Below are positions 17,404 to 26,786 of a stretch of 64,000 bases of DNA, piece after piece. The DNA is from JABMQB01 sp964575025 (GTDB taxonomy: Bacteria; Bacteroidota; Bacteroidia; Bacteroidales; Prolixibacteraceae), in the NCBI GenBank assembly GCA_964575025.1, contig CAZNPV010000007.1, positions 1 through 64,000 on the forward strand, read 5' to 3'. Under the pieces are notes generated by a model. The model saw nothing but the letters and a program-made list of their open reading frames with translations, was not told where the DNA came from and did no database searches. The translations under genes and the position numbers were made by a program. Positions within the stretch are counted from its first letter, which is position 1; each line of letters begins with the position of its first letter.

Positions 17404-20400
17404 CAGAAAGATTTTTCGGAGTGGACTCTTAATGGGTATTATTCTTTTATCTGTAAAAGGGTATAGTCAGGAAAGGGATTTGCCTTTTGTATCCTGGAAA
17501 GACGGGCAGTTAATCAGCATTCCCGATAGCCTTGAAAATCAAATCCCTGATTTTTCGTATTGCGGGTATCAGTCATCCAACGAAACCATTCCTTTTGTTC
17601 CTGTGCGGGTCGTTGTTCCTTTGACTGACGGGGATGCTACCAGCCTGATCCGGAATGCCATTGATTACCTGGCTTCGCTTCCTTTGAATGAAGATGGATT
17701 CCGGGGAGCAATCCTGCTGAAAAAAGGCACCTATAGGTTATCCGGCAGGTTAACCATCTCTTCAACGGGCATTGTAATCCGGGGAAGCGGGGCAGGAGAG
17801 GATGGAACGGTACTCCGGGCCGTTGGTTTAAGTCGTGAGACGTTCATAACGGTTAAAGGAAAGGAGGATTGTGTTCAGGCAGATCCCATCCGGATTGTGG
17901 ATGCCTATGTTCCGGTGAATTCGCGAATCGTCCGGGTTGCAAATGCGGACGCGTTTGAACCGGGAAACCGGGTTTATATCCACCGCCCCTCCACAAAAAA
18001 GTGGATTCAGAAACTGCAAATGGAGGCCTTTGGCGGGGAAACAGAATGGCTGGGCTGGAAGCCCGGAGAAAGGGATATCTGGTGGGACCGGCAAATAGAA
18101 AAAATCGAAGGCAATAAATTAATTCTTGATGCTCCCTTGACAAATTCCCTTGATTCAACCTATGGCAGTGGTTATGTGCTTCCGTACAGATGGGAAGGCA
18201 GGATTTCCAATGTCGGCATTGAAAACCTGGTTCTGGAATCAGCTTATGATAAATCCAATCCCAAAGATGAAGATCACTGCTGGTTTGGGATTACCATGGA
18301 GAATATTACCGATGCCTGGGTCAGGCAGGTCGTATTCAGGCATTTTGCCGGGTCGGCAGTAGCTCTTTATGAAAGTGCCGGCAGCGTAACTGTTGAAGAT
18401 TGTATTTCGCTGGATCCGGTTTCAGAGATAGGAGGCCAGCGGCGCAACACTTTTTTTACCATGGGGCAGCAAACCCTGTTTCAACGGTGTTATGCCGAAG
18501 GCGGGTATCACGATTTTTCCACTGGCTTCATGGCTGCCGGGCCGAATGCTTTTGTTCAGTGTGAATCCCATCTTCCACACAGTTTCAGTGGTTCAATTGA
18601 TAGCTGGGCTACCGGTGTTTTGTTCGATATTGTGAATGTTGACGGGAATGCGTTATATTTTTCCAACCGGGGTCAGGACGGGCAGGGAGCCGGATGGACC
18701 GCAGCTCACTCGATGTTCTGGCAATGTTCGGCTGCCCGGATCGAATGTTTTGAGCCCCCGACAGCCCGGAATTATGCGTATGGTGCCTGGGCCCAGTTTG
18801 CAGGCGACGGAAGTTGGTACGAAGCCAACAGCCATGTAAAACCACGCAGCCTTTTTTATGCCCAACTGGCTCAGCGGCCTGGGAAAGAGGATTCAGACTA
18901 TGACGGTCAGCTAATGCCGTATTCGGAAGAGTCTACCAGCAGTCCGACCATTGATCAGGCAGTGGACCTCTCGAAGAAAGCGTTGAATTCTCCACTGCTT
19001 CTGAAAAATTATATTGCCGGTGCTGCACTGCGGAATCCGATTGCTGTTGACGAAGGAGATGCCGTTTCGGCTGCCAGTGTGCCCGTAAAAAGAAAAGTAG
19101 CCAAAGCACCGGTGGTTCCCCTGTCGATCCGGAATGGCTGGTTGGTCCGAAAAACGGAACCGGTAACGGGTCACCGGATGAATGTTCCCTGGTGGCGCGG
19201 CGATGCACGGCCTTTTGAAGCCGGGAAAGCCGCTCCGGCCCTTACCCGATTTGTACCCGGAAGAACCGGCAACGGGTATACCGACAACCTGGATGAAGTG
19301 GTAAAATATATGGAGGAAAGCAAAATCCTCGCAGTCGACCATAATTATGGACTCTGGTACGACCGCCGCCGGGATGATCATGAACGCGTACGCAGAATGA
19401 ACGGCGATGTATGGCCTCCATTTTATGAGCAGCCCTTTACCCGCAGTGGCAAAGGACGGGCATGGGACGGACTCAGTAAATACGACCTGTACCGGTATAA
19501 TCCCTGGTATTGGGACCGGTTGGCCCGGTTTGCCCGGCTCGCTGAAGAGAAAGGGAAGATTTTAATCCATCAGAACTATTTCCAGCACAATATTCTGGAA
19601 GCCGGAGCCCACTGGGCTGATTTTCCCTGGAGGACCGCAAACAATATCAACCATACCGGATTTCCGGAGCCTCCTCCCTATGCCGGCGACAAACGCATTT
19701 ACATGGCGGAACAGTTTTACGATACTACCCATCCGGTGCGCAGGGATATTCACAGAAACTATATCCGTAAATGCCTCGGTAATTTCAGGGGAAGAACCAA
19801 TGTGATCCAGAGCATCAGCGCCGAATATACCGGTCCGTTGCATTTTATGCAATTCTGGCTGGATGTAATCGCTGAATGGGAAACGGAGACAGGCGACAGT
19901 GTTCTGGTGTCGCTGAGTGCAACGAGAGATGTTCAGGATGCCATCCTTCAGGATCCTGCAAGGGCCCGGGTTGTGGATATCATTGATATCCGTTACTGGG
20001 GCTATCGCGCGGATGGTTCGCTCTATGCACCCCCCGGAGGGAAACAGATGGCCCCCCGCCAACATGCCAGGAAAGCAGATCCCGGGAAAAGATCGTTTGA
20101 ACAGGTCTACCGGGCAGTGCGGGAATACCGGGAGAAATTCCCCGCGAAAGCCGTGATCTGTTCAGAAGGAGATTCCACCCCTTTTGGATGGGCCATTTTT
20201 ATGGCGGGCGGGTCAATGGCTCCTATCCCTACCGAATTACCGGTTAATTTTTTAACCGATGCGGTTGAAATGAAACCGGTTGACCGGATGGATTCACAGA
20301 AAGGGGTGTATGCCCTGGAGAAGAAAGGCCAGGGAATGATCCTGTTCAGCCACGAAAACAAAAGCCTTGAACTGGATCTCTCAGCCTATAGCGGTGAATT

Positions 20401-20530
20401 CAGGTTGGTTTATATGGATCCGTTGACGGGAATGCAGATAGGAGAAACTACGAAAATCAGCGGTGGCAGGGTGCAGAAAATGGCATTGCCTTCAGAAAAG
20501 GATGTGCTACTATGGATCGCTGAGAAATAA
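17399..20530 (+). CDS. Large secreted beta-helix protein with a second enzyme-like domain (DUF4955/DUF6298 type)
   Basis: A protein of about 1040 residues. An open frame exists from 17276 (TTG) and 17294 (ATG), but that stretch runs through an intergenic-type repeat. GTG at 17399 gives a good signal peptide (ARKIFRSGLLMGIILLSVKGYSQ), so I prefer it. The N-terminal ~530 residues form a pectate-lyase-superfamily right-handed beta-helix (GAILLKKGTYRLSGRLTISSTGIVIRGSG; later IENLVLESAYDKS). The C-terminal ~480 residues hold AVDHNYGLWYDRRRDDHERVRR, IHQNYFQHNILEAGAHWADFP and SISAEYTGPLHFMQFWLD, resembling a TIM-barrel glycosidase-like domain seen in Bacteroidota pectin loci. A glycosidase or lyase role on pectin is likely, but the reaction is unknown. 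The DUF names are from memory. Confidence 0.72.
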   Translation: MARKIFRSGLLMGIILLSVKGYSQERDLPFVSWKDGQLISIPDSLENQIPDFSYCGYQSSNETIPFVPVRVVVPLTDGDATSLIRNAIDYLASLPLNEDGFRGAILLKKGTYRLSGRLTISSTGIVIRGSGAGEDGTVLRAVGLSRETFITVKGKEDCVQADPIRIVDAYVPVNSRIVRVANADAFEPGNRVYIHRPSTKKWIQKLQMEAFGGETEWLGWKPGERDIWWDRQIEKIEGNKLILDAPLTNSLDSTYGSGYVLPYRWEGRISNVGIENLVLESAYDKSNPKDEDHCWFGITMENITDAWVRQVVFRHFAGSAVALYESAGSVTVEDCISLDPVSEIGGQRRNTFFTMGQQTLFQRCYAEGGYHDFSTGFMAAGPNAFVQCESHLPHSFSGSIDSWATGVLFDIVNVDGNALYFSNRGQDGQGAGWTAAHSMFWQCSAARIECFEPPTARNYAYGAWAQFAGDGSWYEANSHVKPRSLFYAQLAQRPGKEDSDYDGQLMPYSEESTSSPTIDQAVDLSKKALNSPLLLKNYIAGAALRNPIAVDEGDAVSAASVPVKRKVAKAPVVPLSIRNGWLVRKTEPVTGHRMNVPWWRGDARPFEAGKAAPALTRFVPGRTGNGYTDNLDEVVKYMEESKILAVDHNYGLWYDRRRDDHERVRRMNGDVWPPFYEQPFTRSGKGRAWDGLSKYDLYRYNPWYWDRLARFARLAEEKGKILIHQNYFQHNILEAGAHWADFPWRTANNINHTGFPEPPPYAGDKRIYMAEQFYDTTHPVRRDIHRNYIRKCLGNFRGRTNVIQSISAEYTGPLHFMQFWLDVIAEWETETGDSVLVSLSATRDVQDAILQDPARARVVDIIDIRYWGYRADGSLYAPPGGKQMAPRQHARKADPGKRSFEQVYRAVREYREKFPAKAVICSEGDSTPFGWAIFMAGGSMAPIPTELPVNFLTDAVEMKPVDRMDSQKGVYALEKKGQGMILFSHENKSLELDLSAYSGEFRLVYMDPLTGMQIGETTKISGGRVQKMALPSEKDVLLWIAEK

Positions 20531-20618
20531 GTTGATAAGATGAAACGAGATCTGCTCTGATGCATCGGCAAAGGACGAGAACCATGAGTTCCCTTTAAAA
20601 TTAAACAATTATAATCTG

Positions 20619-22004
20619 ATGAAATCTTGGACTTTGTTTTTTTTAATGCTGATCGTTTTTTCCTGTTCGGAAAGAGTTGGAACAGGAGAGCAGGTCAGTC
20701 TGTTAACCGTATCGGAGAACGGGCGTTTTTTAATGGATGAGCACGGTGAGCCCTTCTTTTGGCTGGGGGATACCGGGTGGTTGCTTTTTTCGAAACTGAC
20801 CCGTGAAGAAGTCCGGGTCTATTTAACAAACCGGGCTGAAAAAGGGTTTAATGTAGTTCAGGTGATGGTTTTGCATACCCTGGGGGCCTGCAATGTGTAC
20901 GGTGATTCGGCCCTGATAAATCGTGATGTCTCACAGCCTTTAACCACGCCAGGTCGTTCGTTCGACAGTCCGGAAGAATACGATTACTGGGATCACGTGG
21001 ATTATGTGATCGGGCAGGCCGCGGACCACGGCATTTATATGGCGCTGGTACCTGTGTGGGGATCGAATGTAAAGGCCGGAGGCGTGAGCCGGGAGCAGGC
21101 CGATACGTATGCTACTTGGCTGGCCAGACGCTATGCGCAAAAACCGAATATCATCTGGTTAAACGGAGGGGATACCCAGGGGAGCGATTCAACGGCAATC
21201 TGGACCCTTATGGGGCGTCGGATCCGTGAAAATGCACCGGATCATCTTATCACATTCCACCCCTTTGGACGGATGAAATCTTCCATGTGGTTTCACAACG
21301 AGGAGTGGCTCGATTTCAATATGTTCCAGTCGGGACACCGGCGGTACGACCAGGACGATACCGAACTGGGCTATGGGCAGGATAACTGGAAATATGTGCG
21401 GGATGATTACGCCTTAACACCGGTCAAACCAACCATCGACGGGGAACCCTCTTACGAGGGAATCCCCCAGGGATTGCACGATCCTTCCCAGCCGTACTGG
21501 AACGATGACGACGTCAGGCGTTACGCCTGGTGGTCAGTATTTGCGGGAGCTTTTGGCTTTACCTACGGGAACAATGCAGTAATGCAGATGCACAAACCGG
21601 GTGACCCCAATCCGGCCTACGGAGTGAAAAACTACTGGTACGAAGCAATCGATGATCCCGGGGCCGGTCAGCTGATCCATTTGAAGAATCTGATGCTTTC
21701 AAAACCATTTTTCGAACGCATCCCCGATCCGTCGCTGATAGCTTCCGGACAGGGAGAAAAATACAATTATCAGATAGCTACCCGTGGGAAACGATATGCC
21801 TTTGTCTATACATACAACGGCCGTGAAATGAATATTCAATTGGGAATCCTCGAAGGAGAGAAAATGAAAGCTTCGTGGTTCAACCCACGAAACGGAGAAT
21901 ATACACCTATTGGAACTTTTGAAAATTCAGGGACACAAAAATTCGATCCTCCTGGTGAGGTGAGGGATGGGAACGACTGGGTATTAATACTGAATAGCAT
22001 ATGA
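20619..22004 (+). CDS. GH140-family apiosidase-like lipoprotein (DUF4038)
   Basis: A 461-residue lipoprotein (MKSWTLFFLMLIVFSC, lipid Cys16). The catalytic domain opens RFLMDEHGEPFFWLGDTGWLLFSKL, the typical start of DUF4038/GH140 proteins. Candidate catalytic acids are Asp185 (LNGGDTQGSD) and Glu276 (TIDGEPSYEG), close to the Asp187/Glu284 pair I recall for the B. thetaiotaomicron RG-II apiosidase BT1012. The C-terminal beta-domain (RGKRYAFVYTYNGREMNIQLG ... ASWFNPRNGEYTPIG) is the usual companion. It would remove or cut at the apiose that links RG-II side chains A and B to the backbone. Surrounding RG-II-type genes support this; identity with apiosidase is inferred from the family. Confidence 0.87.
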   Translation: MKSWTLFFLMLIVFSCSERVGTGEQVSLLTVSENGRFLMDEHGEPFFWLGDTGWLLFSKLTREEVRVYLTNRAEKGFNVVQVMVLHTLGACNVYGDSALINRDVSQPLTTPGRSFDSPEEYDYWDHVDYVIGQAADHGIYMALVPVWGSNVKAGGVSREQADTYATWLARRYAQKPNIIWLNGGDTQGSDSTAIWTLMGRRIRENAPDHLITFHPFGRMKSSMWFHNEEWLDFNMFQSGHRRYDQDDTELGYGQDNWKYVRDDYALTPVKPTIDGEPSYEGIPQGLHDPSQPYWNDDDVRRYAWWSVFAGAFGFTYGNNAVMQMHKPGDPNPAYGVKNYWYEAIDDPGAGQLIHLKNLMLSKPFFERIPDPSLIASGQGEKYNYQIATRGKRYAFVYTYNGREMNIQLGILEGEKMKASWFNPRNGEYTPIGTFENSGTQKFDPPGEVRDGNDWVLILNSI

Positions 22005-22009
22005 TTCTT

Positions 22010-22043
22010 AACCTTAACCTCAACCTTAACCTTAACCTCAACC
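22010..22043 (+). repeat. Short AACCTT/AACCTC tandem repeat
   Basis: Five 6-bp units (AACCTT, AACCTC, AACCTT, AACCTT, AACCTC) plus a partial sixth fill the gap between GH140 and GH43. A simple repeat; its length may vary between strains. Confidence 0.85.
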
Positions 22044-22109
22044 CATGCGTCCCTGGGCTTTTTGCGAGAGAAAAAGAATTATGAAAGCGATGAAAATAAC
22101 CCGACCCTT

Positions 22110-23051
22110 ATGATAAAAAATACCTTTTACTTCCTGATACTCTTTCTTCTGTGTATTTCATGCCGGCAGAAGAATGAGGTTTATCTTTTCAGTACCTTCC
22201 GGGAGCCTGCCGATGAAGGATTGTATCTGGCATATAGTTATGATGGCTATCACTGGGAGGATCTGGGAGGTCCCTGGCTGGCTCCCGGTGTAGGGAAACA
22301 GAAAGTAATGCGTGACCCATCGGTTGTGAGAGGACCCGACGGGACATTTCATATGGTGTGGACATCCTCATGGCAGGGGGACCTGGGATTTGGGTATGCC
22401 CATTCCAGGGATCTGATCAACTGGTCGGAACAGAAATTTATTCCGGTGATGGATTTCGATACCTCAACCGTGAATGTCTGGGCTCCGGAAGTGTTCTACG
22501 ACGACGAAAAGGAGGAATACTGGATTATCTGGGCTTCTACTATTCCCTATAAATTTGAAAAAGGAATGGAAGAAGAGAGGAACAACCACCGGATGTATTA
22601 CACGAAAACCAAAGATTTTCAAACGTTCACGGATACGGAACTATACATCGATCCGGGATTCAGCATCATCGATGCAATCATCGTAAAACGAGGAAAAGAG
22701 GATTATGTGCTGGTACTAAAAGACAACACCCGTCCGGAGCGGAACCTGAAAATGGCTTTCGGGAAATCACCCATGGGGCCATGGGTGAATATTTCGAAAC
22801 CGTTTACGGATAACTTTACCGAAGGACCTACGGTTCTGAAAAGGGGAAATGAATGGTTGATATACTATGATGCATATCGCGAAAAAAAATACAGGGCTGT
22901 TAAAACCACCGACTTTAAAACATTCATTGATATTTCTGATGAGGTCACTTTCCCGGAGGGGCATAAACACGGAACAGCCTTTATGGCAGGTAACCCGGTA
23001 TTAAACAAGTTGTTGAAGAATTCAAAAGCTAAATTAAATAGAAACGAATGA
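22110..23051 (+). CDS. GH43-family five-bladed beta-propeller glycosidase, lipoprotein
   Basis: The start is the ATG at 22110 (MIKNTFYFLILFLLCISC), which gives a lipoprotein signal with Cys18; the frame extends upstream only through non-coding sequence. The 313-residue protein has the GH43 triad pattern: Asp69 in VMRDPSVV, Asp189 in SIIDAII and Glu238 in FTEGPTVL, with the WAPE motif at 124-127. GH43 enzymes are mostly alpha-L-arabinofuranosidases, beta-xylosidases or galactosidases. In a pectin/RG-II locus an arabinose or galactose side-chain role is plausible, but the subfamily cannot be told. The stop overlaps the next ATG (ATGA), so translation is coupled to the large gene downstream. Confidence 0.85.
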   Translation: MIKNTFYFLILFLLCISCRQKNEVYLFSTFREPADEGLYLAYSYDGYHWEDLGGPWLAPGVGKQKVMRDPSVVRGPDGTFHMVWTSSWQGDLGFGYAHSRDLINWSEQKFIPVMDFDTSTVNVWAPEVFYDDEKEEYWIIWASTIPYKFEKGMEEERNNHRMYYTKTKDFQTFTDTELYIDPGFSIIDAIIVKRGKEDYVLVLKDNTRPERNLKMAFGKSPMGPWVNISKPFTDNFTEGPTVLKRGNEWLIYYDAYREKKYRAVKTTDFKTFIDISDEVTFPEGHKHGTAFMAGNPVLNKLLKNSKAKLNRNE

Positions 23052-26000
23052 ACAGGGTACATAGGATACACATTTTTTTCTTTGCATTTCTGATTTATGG
23101 AAATGTCTATTCCCGTGATACAGTAAAATACACCGGTGAAACCCTGGTAAATATTGAATTCCATCACGGGCAACTTCCAATGGCATTGGGAGTTCACAAT
23201 ATTCAGGTGATGCGGGCCAACTGCGAACTGCCAGAAACGGCTGACGGATTGGGGTATACCTACAACCATGCCCCGATGCTGGCTTATTGGAACGGTCGCT
23301 TTTACCTGGAATACCTGAATAATGAGGTGGGAGAACACATCCCTCCGGGGCAAACGATGCTGGTAACTTCGGAAGATGGAACCCACTGGTCCTTTCCGGA
23401 AGTGGTATTTCCAACCTACCGGATTCCTGACGGGACCACCAAGGAAGGACAGGAAGGAGTTGCCAGGAACCTGGATGCCGTGATGCATCAACGCATGGGA
23501 TTCTATGTTTCTGAGGATAACCGGTTGCTTTGCCTGGCTTATTACGGCATTTCCTTCGACAGCCACGACAGTCCGAACGACGGCAAAGGAATCGGAAGGG
23601 TGGTCCGCGAAATATATAAAGACGGATCTTTCGGCCCGATCTTTTTTATCCGCTATAATTCAGCCTGGAATGAAGAAAATACATCCTATCCGTTTTATAA
23701 GAGCAGAAAAGACAAGGGATTTGTAGCAGCCTGTGATGCGTTGCTTGCCAATCCTCTGATGATGCAGCAGTGGGTGGAAGAAGCCGACAGGGATGATCCT
23801 TTGATACCCCTGAAAAAGGAATACAAGGCATTGAGTTATTACCATCTTCCTGACGGCAGGGTGGTGGGCTTATGGAAACATGCCCTCACAGCCATCAGCA
23901 GCGATGAGGGAAAAACATGGACCCAGCCATCCCGGGCTCCGGGATTCGTGAATGCCAATGCAAAAATCTGGGGCCAAAAAACCTCCGACGGGAACTATGC
24001 AACCGTTTACAATCCTTCGGAATTCCGCTGGCCCCTGGCCCTGTCTGTGAGCCACGACGGATTGCATTACCCTAACCTGTTGCTGGTGAACGGCGAGATT
24101 ACCACCATGCGCTATGGAGGGAATTACAAATCGTACGGCCCCCAATATGTGCGGGGTATCCTGGAAGGCAACGGAAATCCTCCCGACGGAAACCTGTGGG
24201 TGACCTACAGCATGAACAAGGAAGATATATGGGTGGCACGCATTCCGGTGCCTGTCACCGATGAAGAGGTGCATCCGGTGAAGGAATATTTCCATCAGAT
24301 GGATCCGGGATCCGAACTGAACCATTGGAATATTTACAGCCCGCAATGGGCTCCGGTAAAAATCGAAAATCAAAAAGAACAACGCTGGTTGTCCTTACGT
24401 GATAAAGATGAATTCGATTATGCCAAAGCAACCCGGTTGTTCCCGTCGACCGATAAAGCAAATGTTGAATTTATTATTAAAGCAGGACAAGCCGATAGAG
24501 GAGTTTTGCATATTGAATTACAGGATAAAAAGAATACCCCTGCCATCCGCCTGATTTTTGACAACGATGGATTTTTAAAATACAAATCCGGCTACCGGAT
24601 GAATAATCTGAGGCCATATAAAGCCGGGGAGGAATACAAAATACGGATTGTAGCCACTACCTCAAACCGGTTCTACGATGTGTACCTGAACGATCAGAAA
24701 ATACTCACCCGCCTCTTTTTCGCGCCGGTGCATGAACTGGACAAGATTGTGTTCCGCACCGGTGAAGTACGCCGGTTTCCCCATGGGGATACCCCCACGG
24801 ACCAGGATTTCGATGTGCCCCAAACCGGTTATCCGGTGCCGGAAGCAGCTTTTTTTATTAAAAGCCTGATAACATACGGGAAGCAACAAACCAGCGCTGT
24901 GCTGGATGTGAACCAATTCAAACCGTATGTCGATTATTTTAACCGTATGGAGGATGAAAACATGGTTCAGGCGATACCAAACGGGGAAGCCTGGGAGTGG
25001 ATGAAAAAGAACATTCCCCTGTTTGAATGTCCGCAGGATAATTTTGAGGAGATGTTTTATTACCGGTGGTGGACCCTCCGGAAGCACATCAGGGAGACTC
25101 CGGTTGGGATGGCGATGACGGAATTCCTGGTGCCCCGTTCGTATGCCGATCAATACAATCTTATTTCCTGTGCCTTAGGCCATCATGTGTATGAATCGCG
25201 CTGGCTGCACAACTCGCAATATATCCGGGAGAACTTGCTGGTATGGTACCGTGGGAACGATGGCAGCCCTATGGAGAAACTGCATAAGTTCAGCAGCTGG
25301 ACGGCTGATGCGGTATATGCGTATTACCTGGCCACAAAGGATACCGGTTTCGTGGTTGATTTATTGCCTGACCTGGTGAGGGATTACCGGCAATGGGAAG
25401 CAGAACGCAGAAATCCGGACGGAATGTTCTGGCAGCACGACGTGAGGGATGGCATGGAAGAGCAGATCAGCGGAGGCCGGCATGTCCGCAATATCCGGCC
25501 TACCATTAACAGCTATATGTACGGGAATGCCAGGGCCCTGGAAGAAATAGCCATGCTCGGCGGTAAAGAGAAGTGGGCTGAAAGGTTTGCTGCAAAGGCA
25601 GATTCCTTACAAGCCTTGGTGCAGGAGAATTTATGGAATCCTGAGAGCCACTTTTTTGAAACCCTTCGGGAAGAGGGGGGATTGGCTCAGGTTCGGGAGC
25701 AGATTGGCTATATCCCCTGGTATTTTCATCTTCCGGAACAGGGCTATGAAAAAGCCTGGGAACAGGTTACCGATCCGGAGGGATTCCTGGCTCCTTTTGG
25801 GCTTACAACCGCCGAACGGCGTCATCCTGATTTCCGAACCCACGGCTGTTGCCATTGCGAATGGGATGGGGCCGTATGGCCGTTTGCCACCTCACAAACC
25901 CTGACCGCCATGGCTACCCTGTTGAATGAGTATGAGCAGGAGGCAGTAAACGATTCCGTCTATTTTGATCTGCTCGAAACCTATGTGGAGTCCCAATATT

Positions 26001-26356
26001 ACCGGGGCAGACCCTACATCGGGGAATACCTCGACGAAACCACCGGTTACTGGCTTAAGGGCGATCAGGAGCGAAGCAGGTATTACAACCATTCGACGTT
26101 CAATGACCTGATTATTACCGGCCTGGTGGGATTGCGCCCGCAAGCCGACAACCGCCTGGTAGTGAATCCTTTAATTCCGGAAGATCAATGGGACTGGTTC
26201 TGCCTGGATAAGGTCCCTTATCATGGCAAAACCGTAACCATCATCTGGGATAAAACCGGAGAGAAATATTACAAAGGCAAGGGATTGACCGTTTTAATGG
26301 ATGGAAAAAAAATAGGCAATTCTGCAAGACTGGAAAAAATGGAGGTGAGTTTTTAA
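23048..26356 (+). CDS. Two-domain glycosidase resembling GH143-GH142 (BT1020-like)
   Basis: A 1102-residue exported protein (signal peptide MNRVHRIHIFFFAFLIYGNVYS). Residues ~25-420 look like a sialidase-type beta-propeller (LVTSEDGTHWSFPEVV, AISSDEGKTWTQPS, ALSVSHDGLHYPNL). Residues ~430-620 form a beta-sandwich (VEFIIKAGQADRGVLHIELQ). Residues ~640-1010 resemble an (alpha/alpha)6 toroid (FYYRWWTLRKHI, SSWTADAVYAYYLATKDTG, WPFATSQTLTAMATLL, STFNDLIITGLVGLRP). This order, propeller then toroid, is what I recall for BT1020, which removes DHA (GH143) and beta-L-arabinofuranose (GH142) from RG-II chain D. I therefore call it a probable GH143-GH142 enzyme. No catalytic residue was assigned. An untested alternative is a sialidase-like protein fused to an MGH1-type glycosidase. 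Confidence 0.72.
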   Translation: MNRVHRIHIFFFAFLIYGNVYSRDTVKYTGETLVNIEFHHGQLPMALGVHNIQVMRANCELPETADGLGYTYNHAPMLAYWNGRFYLEYLNNEVGEHIPPGQTMLVTSEDGTHWSFPEVVFPTYRIPDGTTKEGQEGVARNLDAVMHQRMGFYVSEDNRLLCLAYYGISFDSHDSPNDGKGIGRVVREIYKDGSFGPIFFIRYNSAWNEENTSYPFYKSRKDKGFVAACDALLANPLMMQQWVEEADRDDPLIPLKKEYKALSYYHLPDGRVVGLWKHALTAISSDEGKTWTQPSRAPGFVNANAKIWGQKTSDGNYATVYNPSEFRWPLALSVSHDGLHYPNLLLVNGEITTMRYGGNYKSYGPQYVRGILEGNGNPPDGNLWVTYSMNKEDIWVARIPVPVTDEEVHPVKEYFHQMDPGSELNHWNIYSPQWAPVKIENQKEQRWLSLRDKDEFDYAKATRLFPSTDKANVEFIIKAGQADRGVLHIELQDKKNTPAIRLIFDNDGFLKYKSGYRMNNLRPYKAGEEYKIRIVATTSNRFYDVYLNDQKILTRLFFAPVHELDKIVFRTGEVRRFPHGDTPTDQDFDVPQTGYPVPEAAFFIKSLITYGKQQTSAVLDVNQFKPYVDYFNRMEDENMVQAIPNGEAWEWMKKNIPLFECPQDNFEEMFYYRWWTLRKHIRETPVGMAMTEFLVPRSYADQYNLISCALGHHVYESRWLHNSQYIRENLLVWYRGNDGSPMEKLHKFSSWTADAVYAYYLATKDTGFVVDLLPDLVRDYRQWEAERRNPDGMFWQHDVRDGMEEQISGGRHVRNIRPTINSYMYGNARALEEIAMLGGKEKWAERFAAKADSLQALVQENLWNPESHFFETLREEGGLAQVREQIGYIPWYFHLPEQGYEKAWEQVTDPEGFLAPFGLTTAERRHPDFRTHGCCHCEWDGAVWPFATSQTLTAMATLLNEYEQEAVNDSVYFDLLETYVESQYYRGRPYIGEYLDETTGYWLKGDQERSRYYNHSTFNDLIITGLVGLRPQADNRLVVNPLIPEDQWDWFCLDKVPYHGKTVTIIWDKTGEKYYKGKGLTVLMDGKKIGNSARLEKMEVSF

Positions 26357-26390
26357 ATCTGGGAAGATCCTCTTGTTGAGGGTCAGAGAG

Positions 26391-26728
26391 GGCTGAAATA
26401 ATCCGGGCTTTCAGCTCGAAGAACGAACGAAACGAATAAATATGAGGCACATAATACAACGTAATTTAACTTAGTTGCAAAATCCTGGTAGATGACCGGG
26501 CAATAACCGTTTTGGAAGGGAAATGAAACCCGTTTTATTGAATAGATGCAGACAAAAAACGCCACGAAGTGGCAGTTTAATTCAGCCCGGGGCAACACCC
26601 CGGGAAAATAAAACAGTTAATAAACCTCCGCCCTGAAAGGGCAGGTTAAATTAAACGAAATCGGGATCAGGGAATAGAATGATTCACCCTTCTCCCGCTG
26701 CGCGGAATCTCCTCAAAAAGGGGAGAAT
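26391..26728 (-). repeat. Composite REP-like element, copy A
   Basis: Contains, in reverse orientation relative to copies B and C, the hairpin modules CGGGCTTTCAGC(T)CG (26404), GCCACGAAGTGGC (26561), CCCGGGGCAACACCCCGGG (26586) and GCCCTGAAAGGGC (26630). The intervening AT-rich sequence (ACAACGTAATTTAACTTAG) is also shared with copy B. A tail (TTCTCCCGCTGCGC...GGGGAGAATA) is shared with copy D. This explains most of the 26357-26786 gap; no gene is seen. Confidence 0.85.
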
Positions 26729-26734
26729 AGTTGG

Positions 26735-26765
26735 AATTGTTTTTTAATTTAGAAAAATACCTTTG
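26735..26765 (+). promoter_or_regulatory. Promoter of the sialidase-like gene
   Basis: TACCTTTG at 26758-26765 matches the Bacteroidota -7 core TAnnTTTG. A -33-like AATTG at 26735-26739 lies 18 bases upstream. The predicted transcript start is about 10-15 bases before the ATG at 26787. Confidence 0.55.
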
Positions 26766-26786
26766 AGAACAGACAATTTTAAAAAC

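Noticed and set aside
22010..22043. Telomere-like AACCTT repeat
   Set aside because: Only five units in the middle of a gene cluster; nothing suggests a linear replicon end.
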